Positions 47,570 through 57,157 of a stretch of 64,000 nucleotides of DNA are shown here, piece by piece. Source of the DNA: Macrotis lagotis (Eukaryota; Chordata; Mammalia; Peramelemorphia; Peramelidae). Each line of letters begins with the position of its first letter. Within the stretch, counting starts at the first letter, position 1. The position numbers and the translations under genes are program-made. The notes below the pieces were generated by a model. That model did not search any database. It worked only from the letters and a program-made list of their open reading frames with translations, and had not been told where the DNA came from. Where the stretch lies: the NCBI RefSeq assembly GCF_037893015.1, contig NC_133661.1, positions 248,678,962-248,742,961 of the forward strand, in the 5' to 3' direction.

Positions 47570-47720
47570 TTCTTTTTCTTTTTGACTTTTGCAAGATAAT
47601 GGGATGAAGTGACTTGCCCAAGTCACACAGCTAGGTAATTATTATCTGAGGTCGGATCTGAACTCAGGTCCTCCTGACTCCAGAGCTGATGCTCTATCTA
47701 CTGCACCACCTAGCTGCCCC
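47570..47720 (-). mobile_element. Marsupial SINE, older, inside the L1
   Basis: 'tttgacttttgcaagataat' to 'ccacctagctgcccc'. It lacks 'aagtg' in the middle. Confidence 0.9.
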
Positions 47721-47929
47721 ACATAGATAGTATTTTTCATCATGATTCCTTTGGAATTTTCTTTAGTCTTTGTATTCATAGAATATCAGTCATTCACAGG
47801 TGATCATCATAACTATATTGCTGTTATTATATAACAACATAGTTGTTCTCCTGATCATAATAATTTCATTTTGAATCAATTCATATGTCTTTCCATATTT
47901 TTCTGAAATCATCCTGCTCATTATTTCTT

Positions 47930-48062
47930 TTTTTAAAATTTTTATTTATTTATGGCAATGGATTTAACTTGCCCAAGGTCACATAGTTGGTGATTATTAA
48001 GTGTCTGATACCACATTTGAACTCAGGTCCTGCTATCTCCAGGGCTGGTGTTCTATTCACTC
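47930..48062 (-). mobile_element. Marsupial SINE lacking its head, with TSD
   Basis: Perfect 13-bp TSD ctcattatttctt at 47917-47929 and 48063-48075. The copy ends at 'ctggtgttctattca', so about 25 bases of the tRNA-like 5' end are missing, as expected for 5' truncation. Confidence 0.92.
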
Positions 48063-48800
48063 CTCATTATTTCTTAGGCACACTAATATTCTATTACAAT
48101 CACATATAGCAAGTTATTCATCCATTCCCCAATTGATAAGCATCCCCTCAATTTCTAATGCTTTGCTATAAAAAGAATTACTATATTCTTGCCCAAATAG
48201 GCCATTCCCCTTTTAAATTTCTTTAGGATACATACCTAGTAATAGTTCTGCTGGATCCATGGTATTCATAGTTTTTAAACTCTTTGTGCATAATTTCAAA
48301 TTGAACTCCAGAATGTTTGGATCAGTTCACAATTCCACCAACAGTGCTTTAATGTCCCAATTTTCCCCACTTCCCCTCCAACATTTAGCATTTTCTTTTT
48401 CTGGTCATATTAGTCAATCTAGTAGGTGTGAGATGAATTTCAGAGTTGTTTTAATTTGCATTTTTCCAATCAACAATGATGAGCATTTTTTCCCCGTTCT
48501 CCTAATTTGCTTAAGGTATCACTCTTAATGTTTAAATTCTTTACCCTTTTTGATCTTACCTTGGTTTATAATGTTAAATGTTGTCTATACCTACTTTCTA
48601 GCATACTGCTTTCCAGTTTCCCCATCAGTTTTGATCAAACAGTGAATTCTTGTCCCAAAAGCTTGGATCTTTGGGTTTTTCATTCACTAGATTACTTTGA
48701 TCTTTTACTACAGTGTATTATGTATCTAATCAGATGATCTAATGTAATCCACAACTCCATTTCTTAACCAGTATCATATTATTTTGATAATTACCCCTTT

Positions 48801-48940
48801 AGGGGCAGCTAGGTGGAATAGTATTTAAAGCACCTTCCCTGGAGTCAGGAGGACCTGAGTTCAAATCCAGCCTTAGACAACTGCTGAACTATCTTGGGTA
48901 AATCACTTAATCCCATTTCCTTGTAAAAACAAAACAAAAA
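48801..48940 (+). mobile_element. Marsupial SINE
   Basis: 'aggggcagctaggtggaata' to 'ccttgtaaaaacaaaacaaa'. Flanked by gataattacc and gatagttacc (one mismatch). Confidence 0.9.
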
Positions 48941-49892
48941 GATAGTTACCAAAGGACTTTTCTCAGTCTTCAACTTGACTTCTCTCTACTTTTTGATACC
49001 ATCACACACTCCCCCTCCTAAATGCTTTCTCCTCCCTTGTCTTCATGATACAGTTCTCTCTGGATTACCTCAGTTTCCTTTGCAGGATCTTCATCCATGT
49101 GCTATTTACTTTGCATAGGTGTTCCTCTAACTCTGTCCTAGACCTTCTTTCAATGCTCTTTTCTATTCCTTCAAGTTCAACCACATGTCAATGCAAATGG
49201 CTTCCAAATCTATTTAACCAGTTCTTTTTTTCCTGATGCTCCTTTACAAACTGTAATTACAGATTTTCATTTCAACCCATATGGAAGCAATATTATATGA
49301 CTACTTGACTTATCCCATTCCTTATTAAATAACATTAGTAGGCAAGTTATCTTGTTTTTTGGTTTGATATTAACTTTTTTTTTTTCTGATTTTGTCTTGA
49401 CCAACTTTTGACCCTTCTGGTAATCTGTTTCTTCCTGGCTTTAATTTCTGCCTTCATGAACCTGAGATCTAGATACATCCTCTAAAGTGACATCTCAGGG
49501 TGCTGATTTCTGACCTGTTCCTCTGAATTATAACCTTATGTGCATCTCTAACTTGAAAATTCCAAGGACCTTCTTATCTACAGTAAGCAAGTGAGCCCAG
49601 GCATTTTCATCTGATAACTGTCTCCTTGTAAATGCTATCAGTTGCTTTGCATTTGTCCCTGCCTCTCAACTACTTTTTAATGGTCATTTACAGGATTTCA
49701 CCCTGATGGCAGTTATTCTTCTTCTTTATGGCCATTTGTTAGGGTCTGGATCTGGTTTTGGTCATCATTCTAAGGGAACTGAACTATGAACAACTTGAAA
49801 ATTCTAATCAATTACATTGATCAAATATAATTCCACTGAACTGATCATAAAGCATGCTACCTACCTCCTCACACAAGTGAAGAATTCAGCTT

Positions 49893-49898
49893 GTAGAT

Positions 49899-49950
<52 letters not shown>

Positions 49951-49965
49951 GTATATATGTATATA
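49893..49965. repeat. (CA)n(TA)n microsatellite
   Basis: About 25 AC units followed by atatatatgtatatatgt. Confidence 0.95.
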
Positions 49966-50004
49966 TTGACCAATATATGGCTTTGATTTGCTTGACTGCA
50001 TATT

Positions 50005-50215
50005 TCTCATTAGATAGGTACTTCAGTGGATAGAGCCCTAGGCTTGGAGTCAGGAAGACCTGATTTCAAATCCAGCCCCAGGTACTTACTGGGTGAATCT
50101 AGGCAAGACACTTAACCTCTTAATCCATTGGAGAGGAAAAGAGTAAACCACTCCAGTATCTCTGTCCAGAAAATTCCATAGACAATATGGTCCATGGAGC
50201 TATGAAGATATTCAC
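50005..50215 (+). mobile_element. MAR1-like SINE with BovB/RTE-type tail
   Basis: tRNA-like/CORE head ('cttggagtcaggaagacctg', 'atttcaaatccagccccagg') followed by 'gtaaaccactccagtatctc' and 'tccatggagctatgaagata', the tail shared with BovB/RTE LINEs. It differs from the abundant SINE, which lacks that tail. Confidence 0.7.
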
Positions 50216-50664
50216 TACAAAGGATTTGTTTTCTCTTTTTCTCATAGGTTGGGGCAGATTTGGGAGGCATGGAAAATAGTTTTTTTTATTATTAAATGAA
50301 TAAAAAAAATGAAAATTTTAAACTTTAAAAGGAAAGGATGTGATATAACTGGAACAGTTTCAAAGAAAAGAAATGCAAATAAAATAGAAAATAAGAATTG
50401 GGGGGAAGAATTTCAGGGGATGGATCGATTAAACCAGAAAAGTTCATGTTGTAGTTGTTGACCATCCAAAACAACGTGAAAGGTTTCCATGCAGGATGTG
50501 TTTATCAAATATTCTTCATTCCTTGGAAGAGTGAACAAGAAAAAATAGATTTTAAAGAGGAAGCAGTCCGTTGGAACATAGCTATAGATGAGGGAGGCAC
50601 ACAGCAAAGAGAAATTAATTTGAAATCTAAAACCTCACTTGGAATCCTGATCCTGCTACTTATT

Positions 50665-50930
50665 CAGGCATAGTAGGGTGATCCAGTGGATAGAGCATAG
50701 GAAACCAGAGGTCAGGAAGATCTGGGTTCAAATCCTACATCAGATATTTACTAGCTGAGTGATTCTGGACAATTCATGATGCCTTCCATAGTTGCTTCAT
50801 CTATAAAAAAAAAGGGAATCATGATAACACTCTCTTCACAGGGTTGTTGTAAAGATCAAAATGAGTGAACTTTTGTAAAGCACCCAGTTCACAGAAGGCA
50901 CTCAATAAATGCATGTTCTCTTCTACCTTT
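50665..50930 (+). mobile_element. CORE-SINE (MIR/THER1-like)
   Basis: 'gtccagtggatagagcat'-type head, 'tgggttcaaatcctacatca', 'cacagggttgttgtaaagat' and 'aaggcactcaataaatgcat': a complete CORE-SINE order with L2-like end. Confidence 0.75.
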
Positions 50931-50984
50931 CCTATCTTAGCTTGAGCAAATCACGAGACCTTTCTGAGTCTGAGGCTGATGACT

Positions 50985-51090
50985 TTCTGTAGCACTTCCT
51001 TATTTAAATCCAATTCACAAGTCAGGACAGTTTCCTCATGAAATCACTGGCCCTCTTAGAGAATGAAGGACCAACAATAACACTCTCACT
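50985..51090 (-). mobile_element. Fragment of an unnamed marsupial repeat
   Basis: On the minus strand it reads 'tggtccttcattctctaaga' and 'cttgtgaattggatttaaat', wording I associate with a repeat common in marsupials, but I cannot name it with certainty. Confidence 0.4.
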
Positions 51091-51755
51091 GACTTCCCTA
51101 CCCCGCCCAAATCCCTTCATTTGACAAGTCTTATTGATTCTTCCTCTCAGATTCATCTATACTCTTCCCTCCAAAACTACCTCCCTAGTTCAAACCCTCA
51201 TCAGATTTTGTATAAATTGTGTTAAGAGCTCCTTAATTGGTCTCCCCACCCCAATAGCTCATCCTTTCACCAGTCCATCCTCCACACAACTGCTATATTG
51301 ACTTTATTAAAACATGAATCTAACCTCACCACTTCCCTACATAAGAAACTTTATTGCTGCTTCAGAGACTCTAAGTTTGGGATTTAAAGACCTTCACAAC
51401 CAGGCTCTGATCTGTATTTCAGGCTGATATCACACTCCTCTTCCTCAAGCATTCTACCTTAAGCCTAGTCTAAATTACTTATTGTTCCCCACACAAGACA
51501 TTCTCGCATGTACTCTCCCCCTCTATCTGGAGTGCTCTCTATCCTCAGCTAGGTTTCTTGGAAGACTAGATTTGTTCAATACTTCTTTCCTCTTTCTTCC
51601 CCTCCTCTAACTCCTACCTTCCATTGGTTGTTATCACTTATTCCCCAAAATTGTTTTTTTTTCTTTATGTTACCTTCACAACAATGGAATGTAAGCTTCT
51701 AGAGGTCAGAAATTATCTAGTGCAATGTCTAGCATATAGCAGGTGGCTTTAAAAT
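51090..51755 (+). mobile_element. L2 LINE, 3' part
   Basis: 'tccttaattggtctccccac', 'ctatctggagtgctctctat' and 'gtctagcatatagcaggtgg' are successive L2 3' blocks. Confidence 0.8.
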
Positions 51756-51829
51756 GAATTTAAGCCAAATGAGTTGAATTGGCCTTATAAGGCCACTTAG
51801 CCTATTATCTTCTTTTGTACCCAAAGCAA

Positions 51830-52035
51830 GTCACAAGATCATAGATTTAGAACAGGCAGTGAACTTGTAAAGCCCCCAGTTCACAGTAAACTTTTTACTT
51901 TTTTAGCTGAGATGATTGAGATCCAGAGGGATTAGTTGACTTTTCAAAGGGCACATGGGGAACACATTAAAGAGCAAGGTTTTGAACCTAAGTGCTTTGA
52001 TTCCAAACTCAGAACTCTTTCCACTGCTTCCATGG
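51830..52035 (-). mobile_element. MIR/THER1-type element
   Basis: 'agatcatagatttagaacag', 'gagatccagagggattagtt' and 'actctttccactgcttccat' are the antisense CORE-SINE order. Confidence 0.65.
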
Positions 52036-52069
52036 TTATGCTTTCTTTTCAGTAAAAATGTTCAGGTAT

Positions 52070-52222
52070 GGGGTGGCTAGGTGGCATAGTGGATAAAGCA
52101 CCAGCCTTGGAGTCAGGAGTACCTGAGTTCAAATCTGGCCTCAGACACTTAATAATTACCTAGCTGTGTGGCCTTGGGCAAGCCACTTGACCCCATCTGC
52201 CCTGCAAAAACCTAAAAAAAAA
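52070..52222 (+). mobile_element. Marsupial SINE
   Basis: 'ggggtggctaggtggcatag' to 'ccctgcaaaaacctaaaaaa', full-length. It lies about 30 bases from the LTR. Confidence 0.94.
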
Positions 52223-52319
52223 ATTCTTCATGTAGCAAAATGTTCTCAGTGCTTGTTAGGGTCCGAGAAAAATCCCCAATCTCTGAACGGAGACACTCGA
52301 CATGATGGAGATGCAAGGG

Positions 52320-52325
52320 TTTATT
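52320..52325 (-). terminator. LTR polyadenylation signal
   Basis: AATAAA on the minus strand within TTTAATAAACCCTTGC, about 75 bases downstream of the TATA box. This defines the R region. Confidence 0.7.
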
Positions 52326-52398
52326 AAATAGCTCGAGCTAGGGTTCCATCCTAGGAAGGGCTAGGATCCTGGAACCCTGAGTAAAGTGAGGAGAGCCC

Positions 52399-52406
52399 TT
52401 ATATAT
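52399..52406 (-). promoter_or_regulatory. LTR TATA box
   Basis: Minus strand reads ATATATAAGGGCTC, placed between the U3 repeats and the AATAAA as in a retroviral LTR. Confidence 0.7.
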
Positions 52407-52658
52407 GGTTCAGTAGGGGATTTCCAAGCATCTGCCTGCTGGTTGTCTTGAGATGGCGCGGTGTGTTCTTATTGGATGCAGATCCTCGGGGAAGCCCTCC
52501 TGTTGCATGGTCCGAGAGCTGACCAGGCAGAAACTTAGAGAGCTGACCAGGAAGAGACTTAGGAGCAGAATTTAGGCAAAAGTTCATAGGTTTCGACATT
52601 CAGGGTCTTATAAGCATTCAGGCAAAAGTTCATAGGTTTCGAAACTCAGGGTCTTACA

Positions 52659-53700
52659 TTCTGACCAAATACATTTTCCATCTCTCCCACTGTTGACAGG
52701 TTTTTCTTTCTGACTTATTAAAATGAGACTTTGTGGCTAGAGAACCCATAGGATTTTCCCATCTTGGCACATTTTAAACAGAGAGTATTTATTAATCCTC
52801 TAGCACATTCATAAAGCTGAAGTAGCTTTCCATGAGGAAGTCTTATTTTTCTTTCACTAGGGACAAATCACATTGTATGCTATACCTTTCTCCTCTCCAT
52901 TTCTTTATTCAGGTGAAGTCAAGTGACCATGAATTTCAATGATTACCTTAAAGGATACAAATGATTTCTCTTCCCTAGGCCTCAGTGGTGTTAACTATTA
53001 AAAGAAAGAATTGGATTAGATAAGCTCTCCAGTTCCAATTGAATTTATCAATCTATATGCATCTATCATTAAATAAAGTCTTAGATGTCATTTCAGACAT
53101 GTTTTGATACTCCAGTACCAAGGGCATTGTGGTTCTGGGGAAGGAGGTAAGATGTAATTCTATCTGCTTTGCTTTGATGATGATATGGGCTTTAATACAA
53201 ATTGCTTACAACCTTGCCTGTAAGACTCAATCTTTTTCTGCTATGGTAGAGTAAGAAAAGTGAAAAGATATGGAAATAGAGGACCTGAGATTGAATCTAG
53301 GTCTACTGCTATGATGATGTCATTGCAAAATGTAAGGGTTGGACTAGATTACAAATGAGTTCCTTGTTTCCTCATCAACCTACCAGTACCACTTTTTATT
53401 CAACTGTCTGTTTTAATCATCTGCTAGCAACTTGAGGGCTCTCAGATCTTTGGAGCCCTGGTGACCATGCTGATTTGTCATGCCCTAGGGTAGATGTGAG
53501 AACCAATTAGTTCAGACACTGGCACATCAGATGCTGCTTTAGCATTTCAACATACATATTGGAAGGAAGAGTGAGGTTGGATATTCATTTAGGGTAGTGA
53601 AGGCAGAAGATCATTTGGTTTATATTGTCCTTGAGCTTAGTCACTGTCCTGCAACTGAGCTGGTAAAAAATATTTTTCTTGACAGAGACTCCTGCATTGA
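52659..53700. other. Mostly unassigned interval with CORE-SINE traces
   Basis: No gene recognised. Short blocks at 52955-53060 ('gaattggattagataagctc') and 53240-53365 ('gggttggactagattacaaa') look like decayed MIR3/THER1-type CORE-SINEs. The rest is unassigned. Confidence 0.4.
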
Positions 53701-53722
53701 GGTCCATTGAAATGAACCTCTT

Positions 53723-53866
53723 GGGGGCAGCTAAGTGGCGCAGTGGCTAGAGAACTAGCCCTGGAGTCAGAAGGACCCGAGTTCAAATAATTCCCTAGCT
53801 GTGTGACCTTGGGCAAGTCACTTAACCCCAATGCCTTAAATAAATAAAAATTTAAAAAGAAAAGAA
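53723..53866 (+). mobile_element. Marsupial SINE with TSD and internal deletion
   Basis: TSD aaatgaacctctt at 53710-53722 and 53867-53879 (13 of 13). The body jumps from 'gagttcaaat' to 'aattccctagctgtgtgacc', so about 20 bases after box B are missing. Confidence 0.94.
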
Positions 53867-53889
53867 AAATGAACCTCTTTAACATGGTA

Positions 53890-54025
53890 TAGTGAAAAAT
53901 AAACAGTCCTGTAAGTCAGAAGACCTGAACTGCGAGTTCATTCTCTGCCACTGATTAACCTCCTGACTTTGGCAAAACATTTAATTTCTCTAGGACTCAG
54001 TTTCCAGAGATGTAAAATGAGGAGA
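53890..54025 (+). mobile_element. MIR
   Basis: 'gtcagaagacctgaactgcg', 'tctgccactgattaacctcc' and 'cagtttccagagatgtaaaa' follow the MIR order. Confidence 0.7.
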
Positions 54026-54470
54026 TGATCATCATGATTCTAAATGTTCATGACTGCCTCCTCCTTAGCTTCATGGCTTTCTCTTCCCCTAAATGTTGTC
54101 ATAGACAGCCACCTTCCAAGATCCTTTGTTCCATAACACAAAAAAGAAACCCTATTTCCATATGCAAAAAAGGGAAGACATTTGCTTTTCTTTTCCTTTG
54201 CTTCATGCATTTAAATAACCATTATTTATATATTTGTCATTATAATTTTAAGGTGCCTTTCCTCAAAAAAGGAAATATTGGGTTTTAAAAATTTATATAT
54301 ATACACATTCTGTGTGTGTGTGTGTGTGTATTCAAGAATACTGATTATAGCAATTTCATATTAAAGTTTAATTGATGTAAATAGATTCCATAACCTAAAA
54401 AAAAAGCTAAAAACTACCTTAGTCAATAAACACTTATTTGCTTGTCAAAAGGTAGCCAGTTTAAAACATA
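54026..54470. other. Interval without a recognised element
   Basis: AT-rich. Contains a short (TA)n/(GT)n run at 54292-54329. The 87-codon open stretch at 54025-54288 is not a recognisable protein. Confidence 0.4.
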
Positions 54471-54477
54471 AATTGTT

Positions 54478-54625
54478 GGGGTGGCTAGGTGGCACAGTGG
54501 ATAAAGCACTGGCCCCAGAGTCAGGAGTACCTGGGTTCAAATCCGGTCTCAGACACTTAATAATTACCTAGCTGTGTGGCCTTGGGCAAGCCACTTAACC
54601 CCTTTGCCTTGCAAAAACCTAAAAA
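54478..54625 (+). mobile_element. Marsupial SINE whose tail became a microsatellite
   Basis: TSD ataaattgtt at 54468-54477 and 54676-54685. Between the SINE tail 'caaaaacctaaaaa' and the 3' TSD lies a TA/TG repeat (54626-54675) instead of poly(A). Confidence 0.94.
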
Positions 54626-54642
54626 ATATATATGTGTGTGTG

Positions 54643-54675
<33 letters not shown>
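54626..54675. repeat. (TATG/TA)n microsatellite in a SINE tail
   Basis: About 50 bases of tatgtgtg then tatata repeats enclosed within the SINE TSDs. Confidence 0.93.
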
Positions 54676-54678
<3 letters not shown>

Positions 54679-54785
54679 AATTGTTTGCAAATTCTTACAT
54701 AGAAGGATGATAGAAGATTTTGAGCAGTATTGACTCATAAAATAGTAAGATACAGAAAAGGGAAAATCAATATAAAGAAAGCTTG

Positions 54786-54942
54786 AGGGACAGCTAGGTG
54801 GTGTAGTGGATAAAGCACCGGCCCTGGAGTCAGGAGTACCTGGGTTCAAATCCAGTCTCAGACACTTAATAATTACTTAGCTGTGTGGCCTTGGGCAAGC
54901 CATTTAACCCTGTTTGCCTTGCAAAAACCTAAGGAAAAAAAA
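54786..54942 (+). mobile_element. Marsupial SINE
   Basis: 'gggacagctaggtggtgtag' to 'gccttgcaaaaacctaagga'. Short TSD aaagcttg on both sides. Confidence 0.94.
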
Positions 54943-54969
54943 AAGCTTGGCAATTACAGGCTTGAGATT

Positions 54970-55075
54970 TCAGTTGAGATGAATAATAACAGCACATATT
55001 TATATGGTATTTTAAGGTCTGAAAAACATTTCATGTATGTTATTTCATTTGAATAAGAATAGGAATTTGTGGTGT
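54970..55075 (-). mobile_element. MIR fragment
   Basis: 'gcacatatttatatggtatt' and 'tgttatttcatttgaataag' are antisense MIR blocks. Confidence 0.5.
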
Positions 55076-55079
55076 AATT

Positions 55080-55690
55080 AGTTCTCATAGTTTCAAAACT
55101 TCTGTAAGAGGTCTAAAGCAGCAAGGAGTAGGAAAGGATAAAAAGGAGAGGGGGAGAAAAAAGAAAGCTTGGCAAGAGATCCAACTAATACACAAAACCT
55201 ACAGGATGTATCTTGAGCATACATTTGTTTAATGCCAATAATTGAATGAATAGAGGTATTATCACTTGATTAAGGTATTGAGTTATTTACTTTAAGTCGC
55301 ATGAGGATTGACAAAATATTTAAAAGATCTGTAAAGATGTTTATAACAAACTTTTCACCATAGGTGGCAGGGAGATCATAATACTTGGACTCTAATAACA
55401 TGTTACATGATCTGTTTGGCAAGGATGTGAAAGCAATAACAAGAGAAATGGAAAAATCTGTTGAACTAGATTAAATGTATTTAGAGGAGGAACATGCTAA
55501 TTGTGATATGATTTTGAAGACATTAAGAAAACCATTCTCATGGTATATGAAGAAAGAAAAGGGAGAGTTGGTATAGGGGGAGAATCTCAGTTTTATTATG
55601 TCCAAAAAAATTCTCATAATAATTATTGTAACATATGACAACTTTACCATCTCTGTTAAATTTTAAATAGAATAACCATATACATAACCA
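55080..55690. other. Interval without a secure assignment
   Basis: AT-rich; may be the upstream part of the RTE relic that is recognisable from 56.17 kb, but I see no diagnostic motif. Confidence 0.35.
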
Positions 55691-55701
55691 AGAGCATTCT
55701 T

Positions 55702-55856
55702 TTTTAAAATTTATTTATTTATGGCAATAGGGTTGAAGTGATTTGCCCAAGGCCATGCAGCTAAGTAATTATCAAGTGTCTGAGGCTGGATTTAACTCAG
55801 GTCTTCTTGAGTCTAGGGCTGGTGTTCTATCCACTGTGCCACCTAGCTGCCTATCG
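55702..55856 (-). mobile_element. Marsupial SINE with TSD
   Basis: TSD agagcattctt at 55691-55701 and 55857-55867 (11 of 11). Older subtype ('gtcttcttgagtctagggct'). Confidence 0.93.
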
Positions 55857-56064
55857 AGAGCATTCTTGATGAGGATATGAAAAAAACAGGTTTTTTACAA
55901 GTGATATTTCATAGTAAACCACATAACTCCCTTTATATGATTGACTATAAAAACTGTAGAAAAATACATTTGCATGGGTAGAATAATGCCACTTTAAAGG
56001 CATTGAATATTGTGTCTCTCATGAATATTTCAAAATTATATGAAGTTCCTTGAAAATTATACTA

Positions 56065-56122
56065 ACCTAGCTGTGTGACCTTGGGAAAGTCACTTAACCC
56101 CATTTGCCTTGCAAAAAAAAAA
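56065..56122 (+). mobile_element. Severely 5'-truncated SINE with perfect TSD
   Basis: Only the last ~58 bases remain (acctagctgtgtgacc, then cttgcaaaaaaaaaa). It is flanked by gaaaattatacta at 56052-56064 and 56123-56135 (13 of 13). Confidence 0.93.
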
Positions 56123-56169
56123 GAAAATTATACTAGCAGAAATTACCTTCTTCAAAAATGTTCTAGTAC

Positions 56170-56635
56170 CTTAAAGATAACAGAGAAGGAATTAAACAAG
56201 GAGACCCACTCGCCAGAGGTATTTACTATTGCCTTGGAAGAGATCCAATGAAGAGTAGATTATGAGATACTCCAGTCTAGATAATGACTATGTATAATTG
56301 GAATTAGTGCTAATTTCCTGAAGTCCCAGAATTTTGCAGAGCTTTCTACATAAAATCTATAATCACTCAGAAGAATTTAACCTATCTCAGGAGCTTAATT
56401 GAGTGCATAAAACTTGCTTGTTGTCCAGACTCTGATATTCAGCTAAATAGATGATTGCTAGAGTTTTGGCATCTATTTATATATCTCAAATGGAAAATGG
56501 ACAGGGAGCTGGATCAAAAGTTGAACTGGAGAGGAAAGAGGGCTAGACTGCCTTTGGGTAATTATAAAATTATTTTAGTGAATCCAAGTTTCTAAAATAA
56601 AGACCCAATTGGAATGACATTCAATTTCAATTCTT
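56170..56635 (+). mobile_element. BovB/RTE-type LINE relic, C-terminal part
   Basis: 'gaaggaattaaacaaggaga' reads EGIKQGDPLA, RT motif B of RTE elements, followed after a short gap by an ALEE-like stretch. Near 56530-56570 a TAFG-containing stretch fits the conserved RTE 'GWxAFGKL' block. Stops and frameshifts throughout. Confidence 0.6.
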
Positions 56636-56689
56636 AGGAGTCAATAGTGTTCCAAGACTTGCATACACACAACAAATATCTCTCCTCTC

Positions 56690-56938
56690 TTTCTCAAACA
56701 CTTAAAATATTAGCCACATCCACTGCCTCCACTTCTTTTCTCATTCATTTCTTAACTCTTTGCAGTCTGGCTTCTAATCTCTTCACTCAATTGAAACTAT
56801 TCTTTCCAAAGTTACTAATGATTTCATAAATGTCAAACTGTTATTCTTTTCTCAGTCTTCTCCTTCTAAAATGAACTGTTAACTTTGTTAACCATCCTCA
56901 GATGCTTTTGATTAATTAATGTGTTTAATTTATCATCA
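56690..56938 (+). mobile_element. L2 LINE fragment, target of the L1 insertion
   Basis: 'caattgaaactattctttcc' then 'aaagttactaatgatttcat' is the L2 RT-region wording also seen at 30.5, 37.8 and 43.4 kb. It is interrupted at 56938 by the L1. Confidence 0.65.
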
Positions 56939-57157
56939 TATAAATAGGGAAAGATGGAACTCTGCCTAACTCTTTCTATGAAACCAATATTGTTGCTGTT
57001 ACCTAAACCAGGAAGAGTTACAACAGAGAAAGAAAATTATAGACCTATTTCCCTGATGAATATAGATGCAAAAATCTTAAATAAAATTTTAGCAAAATGA
57101 TCACAACAAGTCATCACTAGGATAATACATTATGATCAAGTAGGATTTATTCCAGGA

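Larger units (their letters stand above)
47311..48790 (-). mobile_element. LINE-1 3' end, antisense, interrupted by two SINEs
   Basis: 3' UTR wording first ('ttccccagttacatgtagac', 'tctcccc' tracts). After the SINEs come antisense ORF2 C-terminus ('tcattccccaattgataagc', 'gaactccagaatgtttggat') and further ORF2 to about 48790. It separates copies B and C. Confidence 0.8.
48950..50660. repeat. Copy C of the three-copy tandem unit
   Basis: L2 fragment (48955-49350), then the shared block 49430-49800 ('gtctggatctggttttggtc') and 50330-50660 ('agcagtccgttggaacatag'). The MIR-containing end present in A and B is not seen, so this copy is shorter. A CA/TA microsatellite and a MAR1-like SINE inserted later. 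Confidence 0.6.
52254..52658 (-). mobile_element. Solo LTR of an endogenous retrovirus
   Basis: A 405-bp element with termini TGTAAGACCC and GGACCCTAACA on the minus strand (TG...CA). In minus-strand order it has U3 with a 42-base direct repeat (52658-52617 and 52612-52571) and a 24-base tandem repeat (52562-52515), a TATA-like ATATATAA, an AATAAA about 75 bases later, then U5. No internal retroviral sequence lies next to it, so it is solo. Possible 4-bp TSD tgct/ttct is imperfect. It keeps many CpGs, unlike its surroundings, suggesting youth. The virus group is not determined; length and layout would fit a gammaretrovirus-like ERV. Confidence 0.8.

Noticed and set aside
52571..52658. CRISPR-like direct repeats
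   Set aside because: Two 42-base repeats within a eukaryotic LTR U3 region; no array and no spacers.
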